Source: Micropterix aruncella (taxonomy: Eukaryota > Arthropoda > Insecta > Lepidoptera > Micropterigidae). From it: a stretch of 64,000 nt of DNA. The notes beneath the pieces are model-generated. The model was not told where the DNA came from and ran no database searches. It was given only the letters and a program-made list of their open reading frames with translations. The translations under genes and the position numbers were made by a program. This document shows, one piece after another, positions 32,261 to 45,500 of the stretch. The DNA lies in assembly GCA_944548615.1 (NCBI GenBank), contig CALYMY010000047.1, forward strand, positions 186,001 through 250,000. The letters are read 5' to 3'. Within the stretch, counting starts at the first letter, position 1. The number at the start of each line of letters is the position of its first letter.

Positions 32261-34600
32261 TACTATTTTGGTAATATCAAGAGAAGAAAAAACGAAAAAA
32301 AAATTGAGTCCTGGCTGGGTATCGAACCCGGGTACCCTGGTCTGTAAAACAGTGTTTTTGCCCGTCGGCCATTTGGCGTTTTTTCTCTATCGGCAGAGAA
32401 GTTCTATATATGTTTTGTCAGATATTTTTCTATATTTCTGTTGCTACCTTATGAAACCACCGGTAGGATCTAGCATGAAATTTAAATTTTCAAATTTGAG
32501 GGTAGGACATTTCATTTCAGGTCCGGCTCGGCATCGCCCGGCCCCGCTTGGCCCCGCCCGACGCCGGTACTAAAACTTGTATTTTCGATGAAAAAAAAAG
32601 AACTGTAATAGAGAGAGCTAAAATATTGTGTTTTTTGAAATGTTAATACTATTTTGGTAATATCAAGAGAAGAAAAAACGAAAAAAAAAATTGAATCCTG
32701 GCTGGGTATCGAACCCGGGTACCCTGGTCTGTAAAACAGTGTTTTTGCCCGTCGGCCATTTGGCGTTTTTTCTCTATCGGCAGAGAAGTGCTATATATGT
32801 TTTGTCAGATATTTTTCTATATTTCTATTGCAACCTTATGAAACCACCGGTAGGATCTGGCATGAAATTGAAATTTTCAAATTTGAGGGTAGGTCATTTC
32901 ATTTCAGGTCCGGCTCGGCATCGCCCGGCCCCGCTTGGCCCCGCCCGACGCCGGTACTAAAACTTGTATTTTCGATGAAAAAAAAAGAACTGTAATAGAG
33001 AGTGCTAAAATATGGTTTTTTTGAAATGTTAATACTATTTTGGTAATATCAAGAGAAGAAAAAACGAAAAAAAAAATTGAGTCCTGGCTGGGTATCGAAC
33101 CCGGGTACCCTGGTCTGTAAAACAGTGTTTTTGCCCGTCGGCCATTTGGCGTTTTTTCTCTATCGGCAGAGAAGTTCTATATATGTTTTGTCAGATATTT
33201 TTCTATATTTCTGTTGCTACCTTATGAAACCACCGGTAGGATCTAGCATGAAATTTAAATTTTCAAATTTGAGGGTAGGACATTTCATTTCAGGTCCGGC
33301 TCGGCATCGCCCGGCCCCGCTTGGCCCCGCCCGACGCCGGTACTAAAACTTGTATTTTCGATGAAAAAAAAAGAACTGTAATAGAGAGAGCTAAAATATT
33401 GTGTTTTTTGAAATGTTAATACTATTTTGGTAATATCAAGAGAAGAAAAAACGAAAAAAAAAATTGAATCCTGGCTGGGTATCGAACCCGGGTACCCTGG
33501 TCTCTAAAACAGTGTTTTTGCCCGTCGGCCATTTGGCGTTTTTTCTCTATCGGCAGAGAAGTTCTATATATGTTTTGTCAGATATTTTTCTATATTTCTG
33601 TTGCAACCTTATGAAACCACCGGTAGGATCTGGCATGAAATTGAAATTTTCAAATTTGAGGGTAGGTCATTTCATTTCAGGTCCGGCTCGGCATCGCCCG
33701 GCCCCGCTTGGCCCCGCCCGACGCCGGTACTAAAACTTGTATTTTCGTTGAAAAAAAAAGAACTGTAATAGAGAGAGCTAAAATATTGTGTTTTTTGAAA
33801 TGTTAATACTATTTTGGTAATATCAAGAGAAGAAAAAACGAAAAAAAAAATTGAGTCCTGGCTGGGTATCGAACCCGGGTACCCTGGTCTGTAAAACAGT
33901 GTTTTTGCCCGTCGGCCATTTGGCGTTTTTTCTCTATCGGCAGAGAAGTTCTATATATGTTTTGTCAGATATTTTTCTATATTTCTGTTGCTACCTTATG
34001 AAACCACCGGTAGGATCTAGCATGAAATTTAAATTTTCAAATTTGAGGGTAGGACATTTCATTTCAGGTCCGGCTCGGCATCGCCCGGCCCCGCTTGGCC
34101 CCGCCCGACGCCGGTACTAAAACTTGTATTTTCGATGAAAAAAAAAGAACTGTAATAGAGAGAGCTAAAATATTGTGTTTTTTGAAATGTTAATACTATT
34201 TTGGTAATATCAAGAGAAGAAAAAACGAAAAAAAAAATTGAATCCTGGCTGGGTATCGAACCCGGGTACCCTGGTCTCTAAAACAGTGTTTTTGCCCGTC
34301 GGCCATTTGGCGTTTTTTCTCTATCGGCAGAGAAGTGCTATATATGTTTTGTCAGATATTTTTCTATATTTCTATTGCAACCTTATGAAACCACCGGTAG
34401 GATCTGGCATGAAATTTAAATTTTCAAATTTGAGGGTAGGACATTTCATTTCAGGTCCGGCTCGGCATCGCCCGGCCCCGCTTGGCCCCGCCCGACGCCG
34501 GTACTAAAACTTGTATTTTCGATGAAAAAAAAAGAACTGTAATAGAGAGAGCTAAAATATTGTGTTTTTTGAAATGTTAATACTATTTTGGTAATATCAA
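32261..34600 (+). repeat. Segmental copy of ~2,179-4,500 (offset 30,082)
   Basis: Six units (B, C/A, B with GAGTGC marker, A, B, C) follow the order after the first MITE. The GAGTGC marker at 33003 ties it to 2921 and 29910. Confidence 0.8.
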
Positions 34601-37500
34601 GAGAAGAAAAAACGAAAAAAAAATTGAATCCTGGCTGGGTATCGAACCCGGGTACCCTGGTCTGTAAAACAGTGTTTTTGCCCGTCGGCCATTTGGCGTT
34701 TTTTCTCTATCGGCAGAGAAGTTCTATATATGTTTTGTCAGATATTTTTCTATATTTCTGTTGCAACCTTATGAAACCACCGGTAGGATCTGGCATGAAA
34801 TTGAAATTTTCAAATTTGAGAGTAGGTCATTTCATTTCAGGTCCGGCTCGGCATCGCCCGGCCCCGCTTGGCCCCGCCCGACGCCGGTACTAAAACTTGT
34901 ATTTTCGATGAAAAAAAAAGAACTGTAATAGAGAGAGCTAAAATATTGTGTTTTTTGAAATGTTAATACTATTTTGGTAATATCAAGAGAAGAAAAAACG
35001 AAAAAAAAATTGAGTCCTGGCTGGGTATCGAACCCGGGTACCCTGGTCTGTAAAACAGTGTTTTTGCCCGTCGGCCATTTGGCGTTTTTTCTCTATCGGC
35101 AGAGAAGTTCTATATATGTTTTGTCAGATATTTTTCTATATTTCTGTTGCTACCTTATGAAACCACCGGTAGGATCTGGCATGAAATTTAAATTTTCAAA
35201 TTTGAGGGTAGGACATTTCATTTCAGGTCCGGCTCGGCATCGCCCGGCCCCGCTTGGCCCCGCCCGACGCCGGTACTAAAACTTGTATTTTCGATGAAAA
35301 AAAAAGAACTGTAATAGAGAGAGCTAAAATATTGTGTTTTTTGAAATGTTAATACTATTTTGGTAATATCAAGAGAAGAAAAAACGAAAAAAAAAAATTG
35401 AATCCTGGCTGGGTTTCGAACCCGGGTACCCTGGTCTGTAAAACAGTGTTTTTGCCCGTCGGCCATTTGGCGTTTTTTCTCTATCGGCAGAGAAGTGCTA
35501 TATATGTTTTGTCAGATATTTTTCTATATTTCTATTGCAACCTTATGAAACCACCGGTAGGATCTGGCATGAAATTTAAATTTTCAAATTTGAGGGTAGG
35601 ACATTTCATTTCAGGTCCGGCTCGGCATCGCCCGGCCCCGCTTGGCCCCGCCCGACGCCGGTACTAAAACTTGTATTTTCGATGAAAAAAAAAGAACTGT
35701 AATAGAGAGAGCTAAAATATTGTGTTTTTTGAAATGTTAATACTATTTTGGTAATATCAAGAGAAGAAAAAACGAAAAAAAAATTGAGTCCCGGCTGGGT
35801 ATCGAACCCGGGTACCCTGGTCTGTAAAACAGTGTTTTTGCCCGTCGGCCATTTGGCGTTTTTTCTCTATCGGCAGAGAAGTTCTATATATGTTTTGTCA
35901 GATATTTTTCTATATTTCTGTTGCAACCTTATGAAACCACCGGTAGGATCTGGCATGAAATTGAAATTTTCAAATTTGAGGGTAGGTCATTTCATTTCAG
36001 GTCCGGCTCGGCATCGCCCGGCCCCGCTTGGCCCCGCCCGACGCCGGTACTAAAACTTGTATTTTCGTTGAAAAAAAAAGAACTGTAATAGAGAGAGCTA
36101 AAATATTGTGTTTTTTGAAATGTTAATACTATTTTGGTAATATCAAGAGAAGAAAAAACGAAAAAAAAATTGAGTCCTGGCTGGGTATCGAACCCGGGTA
36201 CCCTGGTCTGTAAAACAGTGTTTTTGCCCGTCGGCCATTTGGCGTTTTTTCTCTATCGGCAGAGAAGTTCTATATATGTTTTGTCAGATATTTTTCTATA
36301 TTTCTGTTGCTACCTTATGAAACCACCGGTAGGATCTAGCATGAAATTTAAATTTTCAAATTTGAGGGTAGGACATTTCATTTCAGGTCCGGCTCGGCAT
36401 CGCCCGGCCCCGCTTGGCCCCGCCCGACGCCGGTACTAAAACTTGTATTTTCGATGAAAAAAAAAGAACTGTAATAGAGAGAGCTAAAATATTGTGTTTT
36501 TTGAAATGTTAATACTATTTTGGTAATATCAAGAGAAGAAAAAACGAAAAAAAAAATTGAATCCTGGCTGGGTATCGAACCCGGGTACCCTGGTCTGTAA
36601 AACAGTGTTTTTGCCCGTCGGCCATTTGGCGTTTTTTCTCTATCGGCAGAGAAGTGCTATATATGTTTTGTCAGATATTTTTCTATATTTCTATTGCAAC
36701 CTTATGAAACCACCGGTAGGATCTGGCATGAAATTTAAATTTTCAAATTTGAGGGTAGGACATTTCATTTCAGGTCCGGCTCGGCATCGCCCGGCCCCGC
36801 TTGGCCCCGCCCGACGCCGGTACTAAAACTTGTATTTTCGATGAAAAAAAAAGAACTGTAATAGAGAGAGCTAAAATATTGTGTTTTTTGAAATGTTAAT
36901 ACTATTTTGGTAATATCAAGAGAAGAAAAAACGAAAAAAAAATTGAATCCTGGCTGGGTATCGAACCCGGGTACCCTGGTCTGTAAAACAGTGTTTTTGC
37001 CCGTCGGCCATTTGGCGTTTTTTCTCTATCGGCAGAGAAGTTCTATATATGTTTTGTCAGATATTTTTCTATATTTCTGTTGCAACCTTATGAAACCACC
37101 GGTAGGATCTGGCATGAAATTGAAATTTTCAAATTTGAGAGTAGGTCATTTCATTTCAGGTCCGGCTCGGCATCGCCCGGCCCCGCTTGGCCCCGCCCGA
37201 CGCCGGTACTAAAACTTGTATTTTCGATGAAAAAAAAAGAACTGTAATAGAGAGAGCTAAAATATTGTGTTTTTTGAAATGTTAATACTATTTTGGTAAT
37301 ATCAAGAGAAGAAAAAACGAAAAAAAAATTGAGTCCCGGCTGGGTATCGAACCCGGGTACCCTGGTCTGTAAAACAGTGTTTGTGCCCGTCGGCCATTTG
37401 GCGTTTTTTCTCTATCGGCAGAGAAGTTCTATATATGTTTTGTCAGATATTTTTCTATATTTCTGTTGCTACCTTATGAAACCACCGGTAGGATCTAGCA
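34601..37500 (+). repeat. A, B', C, A, B, C, A, B run
   Basis: A regular B-C-A order. 35.0-36.6 kb matches 31.1-32.7 kb; from about 35.5 kb it also matches 51.3 kb onward at offset 15,807. Confidence 0.7.
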
Positions 37501-37729
37501 TGAAATTTAAATTTTCAAATTTGAGGGTAGGACATTTCATTTCAGGTCCGGCTCGGCATCGCCCGGCCCCGCTTGGCCCCGCCCGACGCCGGTACTAAAA
37601 CTTGTATTTTCGATGAAAAAAAAAGAACTGTAATAGAGAGAGCTAAAATATTGTGTTTTTTGAAATGTTAATACTATTTTGGTAATATCAAGAGAAGAAA
37701 AAACGAAAAAAAAAATTGAATCCTGGCTG

Positions 37730-37740
37730 GGTATCAAACC
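37730..37740 (-). promoter_or_regulatory. Broken B box (GGTTTGATACC)
   Basis: G to A on the plus strand at 37736 changes the fixed TTCGA to TTTGA on the minus strand, a CpG-type transition. Repeated at 53537-53547 and 58551-58561 as part of block duplications. Confidence 0.75.
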
Positions 37741-39316
37741 CGGGTACCCTGGTCTGTAAAACAGTGTTTTTGCCCGTCGGCCATTTGGCGTTTTTTCTCT
37801 ATCGGCAGAGAAGTGCTATATATGTTTTGTCAGATATTTTTCTATATTTCTATTGCAACCTTATGAAACCACCGGTAGGATCTGGCATGAAATTTAAATT
37901 TTCAAATTTGAGGGTAGGACATTTCATTTCAGGTCCGGCTCGGCATCGCCCGGCCCCGCTTGGCCCCGCCCGACGCCGGTACTAAAACTTGTATTTTCGA
38001 TGAAAAAAAAGAACTGTAATAGAGAGAGCTAAAATATTGTGTTTTTTGAAATGTTAATACTATTTTGGTAATATCAAGAGAAGAAAAAACGAAAAAAAAA
38101 TTGAATCCTGGCTGGGTATCGAACCCGGGTACCCTGGTCTGTAAAACAGTGTTTTTGCCCGTCGGCCATTTGGCGTTTTTTCTCTATCGGCAGAGAAGTT
38201 CTATATATGTTTTGTCAGATATTTTTCTATATTTCTGTTGCAACCTTATGAAACCACCGGTAGGATCTGGCATGAAATTGAAATTTTCAAATTTGAGGGT
38301 AGGTCATTTCATTTCAGGTCCGGCTCGGCATCGCCCGGCCCCGCTTGGCCCCGCCCGACGCCGGTACTAAAACTTGTATTTTCGATGAAAAAAAAAGAAC
38401 TGTAATAGAGAGAGCTAAAATATTGTGTTTTTTGAAATGTTAATACTATTTTGGTAATATCAAGAGAAGAAAAAACGAAAAAAAAATTGAGTCCTGGCTG
38501 GGTATCGAACCCGGGTACCCTGGTCTGTAAAACAGTGTTTTTGCCCGTCGGCCATTTGGCGTTTTTTCTCTATCGGCAGAGAAGTTCTATATATGTTTTG
38601 TCAGATATTTTTCTATATTTCTGTTGCAACCTTATGAAACCACCGGTAGGATCTGGCATGAAATTGAAATTTTCAAATTTGAGGGTAGGTCATTTCATTT
38701 CAGGTCCGGCTCGGCATCGCCCGGCCCCGCTTGGCCCCGCCCGACGCCGGTACTAAAACTTGTATTTTCGATGAAAAAAAAAAGAACTGTAAGAGAGAGA
38801 GCTAAAATATTGTGTTTTTTGAAATGTTAATACTATTTTGGTAATATCAAGAGAAGAAAAAACGAAAAAAAAATTGAGTCCCGGCTGGGTATCGAACCCG
38901 GGTACCCTGGTCTGTAAAACAGTGTTTTTGCCCGTCGGCCATTTGGCGTTTTTTCTCTATCGGCAGAGAAGTTCTATATATGTTTTGTCAGATATTTTTC
39001 TATATTTCTGTTGCAACCTTATGAAACCACCGGTAGGATCTGGCATGAAATTGAAATTTTCAAATTTGAGGGTAGGTCATTTCATTTCAGGTCCGGCTCG
39101 GCATCGCCCGGCCCCGCTTGGTCCCGCCCGACGCCGGTACTAAAACTTGTATTTTCGTTGAAAAAAAAAGAACTGTAATAGAGAGAGCTAAAATATTGTG
39201 TTTTTTGAAATGTTAATACTATTTTGGTAATATCAAGAGAAGAAAAAACGAAAAAAAAATTGAGTCCTGGCTGGGTATCGAACCCGGGTACCCTGGTCTG
39301 TAAAACAGTGTTTTTG

Positions 39317-39327
39317 CCCGTAGGCCA
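39317..39327 (-). promoter_or_regulatory. Altered A box (TGGCCTACGGG)
   Basis: CGTCGG is CGTAGG here and at 60137-60147, which changes one base in the variable centre of the A box on the minus strand. Confidence 0.55.
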
Positions 39328-39659
39328 TTTGGCGTTTTTTCTCTATCGGCAGAGAAGTTCTATATATGTTTTGTCAGATATTTTTCTAAATTTCTGTTGC
39401 AACCTTATGAAACCACCGGTAGGATCTGGCATGAAATTGAAATTTTCAAATTTGAGGGTAGGTCATTTCATTTCAGGTCCGGCTCGGCATCGCCCGGCCC
39501 CGCTTGGCCCCGCCCGACGCCGGTACTAAAACTTGTATTTTCGATGAAAAAAAAGAACTGTAATAGAGAGAGCTAAAATATTGTGTTTTTTGAAATGTTA
39601 ATACTATTTTGGTAATATCAAGAGAAGAAAAAACGAAAAAAAAATTGAATCCTGGCTGG

Positions 39660-39712
39660 GTATCGAACCCGGGTTTGTAAAACAGTGTTTTTGCCCGTCG
39701 GCCATTTTTCGT
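39660..39712 (-). other. tRNA-like module with 8 bp deletion and GG to TT change
   Basis: The unit reads CCCGGGTTTGTAAAAC where others read CCCGGGTACCCTGGTCTGTAAAAC, an 8 bp loss with one substitution between the B box and the hairpin. It also has CCATTTTTCG instead of CCATTTGGCG. The A-to-B spacing falls from 43 to 35 nt. Copies at about 41195-41247 and 61637-61689. Confidence 0.8.
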
Positions 39713-41194
39713 TTTTTCTCTATCGGCAGAGAAGTTCTATATATGTTTTGTCAGATATTTTTCTATATTTCTGTTGCAACCTTATGAAACCACCGGTAGG
39801 ATCTGGCATGAAATTGAAATTTTCAAATTTGAGGGTAGGTCATTTCATTTCAGGTCCGGCTCGGCATCGCCCGGCCCCGCTTGGCCCCGCCCGACGCCGG
39901 TACTAAAACTTGTATTTTCGATGAAAAAAAAAGAACTGTAATAGAGAGAGCTAAAATATTGTGTTTTTTGAAATGTTAATACTATTTTGGTAATATCAAG
40001 AGAAGAAAAAACGAAAAAAAAATTGAGTCCTGGCTGGGTATCGAACCCGGGTACCCTGGTCTGTAAAACAGTGTTTTTGCCCGTCGGCCATTTGGCCTTT
40101 TTTCTCTATCGGCAGAGAAGTTCTATATATGTTTTGTCAGATATTTTTCTATATTTCTGTTGCAACCTTATGAAACCACCGGTAGGATCTGGCATGAAAT
40201 TGAAATTTTCAAATTTCAGGGTAGGTCATTTCATTTCAGGTCCGGCTCGGCATCGCCCGGCCCCGCTTGGCCCCGCCCGACGCCGGTACTAAAACTTGTA
40301 TTTTCGTTGAAAAAAAAGAACTGTAATAGAGAGAGCTAAAATATTGTGTTTTTTGAAATGTTAATACTATTTTGGTAATATCAAGAGAAGAAAAAACGAA
40401 AAAAAAATTGAGTCCTGGCTGGGTATCGAACCCGGGTACCCTGGTCTGTAAAACAGTGTTTTTGCCCGTCGGCCATTTGGCGTTTTTTCTCTATCGGCAG
40501 AGAAGTTCTATATATGTTTTGTCAGATATTTTTCTATATTTCTGTTGCAACCTTATGAAACCACCGGTAGGATCTGGCATGAAATTGAAATTTTCAAATT
40601 TGAGGGTAGGTCATTTCATTTCAGGTCCGGCTCGGCATCGCCCGGCCCCGCTTGGCCCCGCCCGACGCCGGTACTAAAACTTGTATTTTCGATGAAAAAA
40701 AAAGAACTGTAATAGAGAGAGCTAAAATATTGTGTTTTTTGAAATGTTAATACTATTTTGGTAATATCAAGAGAAGAAAAAACGAAAAAAAAATTGAGTC
40801 CTGGCTGGGTATCGAACCCGGGTACCCTGGTCTGTAAAACAGTGTTTTTGCCCGTCGGCCATTTGGCGTTTTTTCTCTATCGGCAGAGAAGTTCTATATA
40901 TGTTTTGTCAGATATTTTTCTATATTTCTGTTGCAACCTTATGAAACCACCGGTAGGATCTGGCATGAAATTGAAATTTTCAAATTTGAGGGTAGGTCAT
41001 TTCATTTCAGGTCCGGCTCGGCATCGCCCGGCCCCGCTTGGCCCCGCCCGACGCCGGTACTAAAACTTGTATTTTCGATGAAAAAAAAAGAACTGTAATA
41101 GAGAGAGCTAAAATATTGTGTTTTTTGAAATGTTAATACTATTTTGGTAATATCAAGAGAAGAAAAAACGAAAAAAAAATTGAGTCCTGGCTGG

Positions 41195-41247
41195 GTATCG
41201 AACCCGGGTTTGTAAAACAGTGTTTTTGCCCGTCGGCCATTTTTCGT
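41195..41247 (-). other. tRNA-like module with 8 bp deletion, second copy
   Basis: CCCGGGTTTGTAAAAC and CCATTTTTCG as at 39660-39712, at offset 1,535. Confidence 0.8.
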
Positions 41248-43440
41248 TTTTTCTCTATCGGCAGAGAAGTTCTATATATGTTTTGTCAGATATTTTTCTA
41301 TATTTCTGTTGCAACCTTATGAAACCACCGGTAGGATCTGGCATGAAATTGAAATTTTCAAATTTGAGGGTAGGTCATTTCATTTCAGGTCCGGCTCGGC
41401 ATCGCCCGGCCCCGCTTGGCCCCGCCCGACGCCGGTACTAAAACTTGTATTTTCGATGAAAAAAAAAGAACTGTAATAGAGAGAGCTAAAATATTGTGTT
41501 TTTTGAAATGTTAATACTATTTTGGTAATATCAAGAGAAGAAAAAACGAAAAAAAAATTGAGTCCTGGCTGGGTATCGAACCCGGGTACCCTGGTCTGTA
41601 AAACAGTGTTTTTGCCCGTCGGCCATTTGGCCTTTTTTCTCTATCGGCAGAGAAGTTCTATATATGTTTTGTCAGATATTTTTCTATATTTCTGTTGCAA
41701 CCTTATGAAACCACCGGTAGGATCTGGCATGAAATTGAAATTTTCAAATTTGAGGGTAGGTCATTTCATTTCAGGTCCGGCTCGGCATCGCCCGGCCCCG
41801 CTTGGCCCCGCCCGACGCCGGTACTAAAACTTGTATTTTCGTTGAAAAAAAAGAACTGTAATAGAGAGAGCTAAAATATTGTGTTTTTTGAAATGTTAAT
41901 ACTATTTTGGTAATATCAAGAGAAGAAAAAACGAAAAAAAAATTGAGTCCTGGCTGGGTATCGAACCCGGGTACCCTGGTCTGTAAAACAGTGTTTTTGC
42001 CCGTCGGCCATTTGGCGTTTTTTCTCTATCGGCAGAGAAGTTCTATATATGTTTTGTCAGATATTTTTCTATATTTCTGTTGCAACCTTATGAAACCACC
42101 GGTAGGATCTGGCATGAAATTGAAATTTTCAAATTTGAGGGTAGGTCATTTCATTTCAGGTCCGGCTCGGCATCGCCCGGCCCCGCTTGGCCCCGCCCGA
42201 CGCCGGTACTAAAACTTGTATTTTCGATGAAAAAAAAAGAACTGTAATAGAGAGAGCTAAAATATTGTGTTTTTTGAAATGTTAATACTATTTTGGTAAT
42301 ATCAAGAGAAGAAAAAACGAAAAAAAAATTGAGTCCTGGCTGGGTATCGAACCCGGGTACCCTGGTCTGTAAAACAGTGTTTTTGCCCGTCGGCCATTTG
42401 GCGTTTTTTCTCTATCGGCAGAGAAGTTCTATATATGTTTTGTCAGATATTTTTCTATATTTCTGTTGCTACCTTATGAAACCACCGGTAGGATCTAGCA
42501 TGAAATTTAAATTTTCAAATTTGAGGGTAGGACATTTCATTTCAGGTCCGGCTCGGCATCGCCCGGCCCCGCTTGGCCCCGCCCGACGCCGGTACTAAAA
42601 CTTGTATTTTCGATGAAAAAAAAAGAACTGTAATAGAGAGAGCTAAAATATTGTGTTTTTTGAAATGTTAATACTATTTTGGTAATATCAAGAGAAGAAA
42701 AAACGAAAAAAAAAATTGAATCCTGGCTGGGTATCGAACCCGGGTACCCTGGTCTGTAAAACAGTGTTTTTGCCCGTCGGCCATTTGGCGTTTTTTCTCT
42801 ATCGGCAGGGAAGTGCTATATATGTTTTGTCAGATATTTTTCTATATTTCTATTGCAACCTTATGAAACCACCGGTAGGATCTGGCATGAAATTTAAATT
42901 TTCAAATTTGAGGGTAGGACATTTCATTTCAGGTCCGGCTCGGCATCGCCCGGCCCCGCTTGGCCCCGCCCGACGCCGGTACTAAAACTTGTATTTTCGA
43001 TGAAAAAAAAAGAACTGTAATAGAGAGAGCTAAAATATTGTGTTTTTTGAAATGTTAATACTATTTTGGTAATATCAAGAGAAGAAAAAACGAAAAAAAA
43101 ATTGAATCCTGGCTGGGTATCGAACCCGGGTACCCTGGTCTGTAAAACAGTGTTTTTGCCCGTCGGCCATTTGGCGTTTTTTCTCTATCGGCAGAGAAGT
43201 TCTATATATGTTTTGTCAGATATTTTTCTATATTTCTGTTGCAACCTTATGAAACCACCGGTAGGATCTGGCATGAAATTTAAATTTTCAAATTTGAGGG
43301 TAGGACATTTCATTTCAGGTCCGGCTCGGCATCGCCCGGCCCCGCTTGGCCCCGCCCGACGCCGGTACTAAAACTTGTATTTTCGATGAAAAAAAAAGAA
43401 CTGTAATAGAGAGAGCTAAAATATTGTGTTTTTTGAAATG

Positions 43441-45500
43441 TTAATACTATTTTGGTAATATCAAGAGAAGAAAAAACGAAAAAAAAATTGAATCCTGGCT
43501 GGGTATCGAACCCGGGTACCCTGGTCTGTAAAACAGTGTTTTTGCCCGTCGGCCATTTGGCGTTTTTTCTCTATCGGCAGAGAAGTTCTATATATGTTTT
43601 GTCAGATATTTTTCTATATTTCTGTTGCAACCTTATGAAACCACCGGTAGGATCTGGCATGAAATTGAAATTTTCAAATTTGAGAGTAGGTCATTTCATT
43701 TCAGGTCCGGCTCGGCATCGCCCGGCCCCGCTTGGCCCCGCCCGACGCCGGTACTAAAACTTGTATTTTCGATGAAAAAAAAAGAACTGTAATAGAGAGA
43801 GCTAAAATATTGTGTTTTTTGAAATGTTAATACTATTTTGGTAATATCAAGAGAAGAAAAAACGAAAAAAAAATTGAGTCCTGGCTGGGTATCGAACCCG
43901 GGTACCCTGGTCTGTAAAACAGTGTTTTTGCCCGTCGGCCATCTGGCGTTTTTTCTCTATCGGCAGAGAAGTTCTATATATGTTTTGTCAGATATTTTTC
44001 TATATTTCTGTTGCAACCTTATGAAACCACCGGTAGGATCTGGCATGAAATTGAAATTTTCAAATTTGAGAGTAGGTCATTTCATTTCAGGTCCGGCTCG
44101 GCATCGCCCGGTCCCGCTTGGCCCCGCCCGACGCCGGTACTAAAACTTGTATTTTCGATGAAAAAAAAAGAACTGTAATAGAGAGAGCTAAAATATTGTG
44201 TTTTTTGAAATGTTAATACTATTTTGGTAATATCAAGAGAAGAAAAAACGAAAAAAAAATTGAGTCCCGGCTGGGTATCGAACCCGGGTACCCTGGTCTG
44301 TAAAACAGTGTTTTTGCCCGTCGGCCATTTGGCGTTTTTTCTCTATCGGCAGAGAAGTTCTATATATGTTTTGTCAGATATTTTTCTATATTTCTGTTGC
44401 AACCTTATGAAACCACCGGTAGGATCTGGCATGAAATTGAAATTTTCAAATTTGAGGGTAGGTCATTTCATTTCAGGTCCGGCTCGGCATCGCCCGGCCC
44501 CGCTTGGCCCCGCCCGACGCCGGTACTAAAACTTGTATTTTCGATGAAAAAAAAGAACTGTAATAGAGAGAGCTAAAATATTGTGTTTTTTGAAATGTTA
44601 ATACTATTTTGGTAATATCAAGAGAAGAAAAAACGAAAAAAAAATTGAGTCCTGGCTGGGTATCGAACCCGGGTACCCTGGTCTGTAAAACAGTGTTTTT
44701 GCCCGTCGGCCATTTGGCGTTTTTTCTCTATCGGCAGAGAAGTTCTATATATGTTTTGTCAGATATTTTTCTATATTTCTGTTGCTACCTTATGAAACCA
44801 CCGGTAGGATCTAGCATGAAATTTAAATTTTCAAATTTGAGGGTAGGACATTTCATTTCAGGTCCGGCTCGGCATCGCCCGGCCCCGCTTGGCCCCGCCC
44901 GACGCCGGTACTAAAACTTGTATTTTCGATGAAAAAAAAAGAACTGTAATAGAGAGAGCTAAAATATTGTGTTTTTTGAAATGTTAATACTATTTTGGTA
45001 ATATCAAGAGAAGAAAAAACGAAAAAAAAAATTGAATCCTGGCTGGGTATCGAACCCGGGTACCCTGGTCTGTAAAACAGTGTTTTTGCCCGTCGGCCAT
45101 TTGGCGTTTTTTCTCTATCGGCAGAGAACTGCTATATATGTTTTGTCAGATATTTTTCTATATTTCTATTGCAACCTTATGAAACCACCGGTAGGATCTG
45201 GCATGAAATTTAAATTTTCAAATTTGAGGGTAGGACATTTCATTTCAGGTCCGGCTCGGCATCGCCCGGCCCCGCTTGGCCCCGCCCGACGCCGGTACTA
45301 AAACTTGTATTTTCGATGAAAAAAAAAGAACTGTAATAGAGAGAGCTAAAATATTGTGTTTTTTGAAATGTTAATACTATTTTGGTAATATCAAGAGAAG
45401 AAAAAACGAAAAAAAAATTGAATCCTGGCTGGGTATCGAACCCGGGTACCCTGGTCTGTAAAACAGTGTTTTTGCCCGTCGGCCATTTGGCGTTTTTTCT
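43441..45500 (+). repeat. Block copied at 56.1-58.2 kb (offset 12,732)
   Basis: Shared markers are CCCGGTCCCGC (44108 and 56840) and GAGAACTGC (45126 and 57858). The earlier copy alone has CCATCTGG near 43940. The match ends near 45.5/58.2 kb where an A unit faces a B unit. Confidence 0.75.

Larger units (their letters stand above)
37293..39600 (+). repeat. Block shared by three places (37.3, 53.1 and 58.1 kb)
   Basis: Contains the broken B box (37730), an A8 tract (near 38001), CTGTAAGAGAGAG (near 38788), GGTCCCGCCC (39120) and TTCTAAATTTC (39386). Counterparts lie at offset 15,804-15,807 (53.1-55.4 kb) and 20,820-20,821 (58.1-60.4 kb). The CGTAGGCC change occurs at 39320 and 60140 but not at 55124. 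Confidence 0.8.
39600..43440 (+). repeat. A-rich block, ~1,535 bp internal repeat, copied at 60.4-63.8 kb
   Basis: The run from the 8 bp-deletion unit through CCTTTTTTC-type A monomers repeats at 1,535 bp (39.7 and 41.2 kb). From 40.4 kb on it matches 60.8-63.8 kb at offset 20,442. The 379 bp change of offset from 20,820 corresponds to loss of one short unit in the later copy. Confidence 0.75.
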
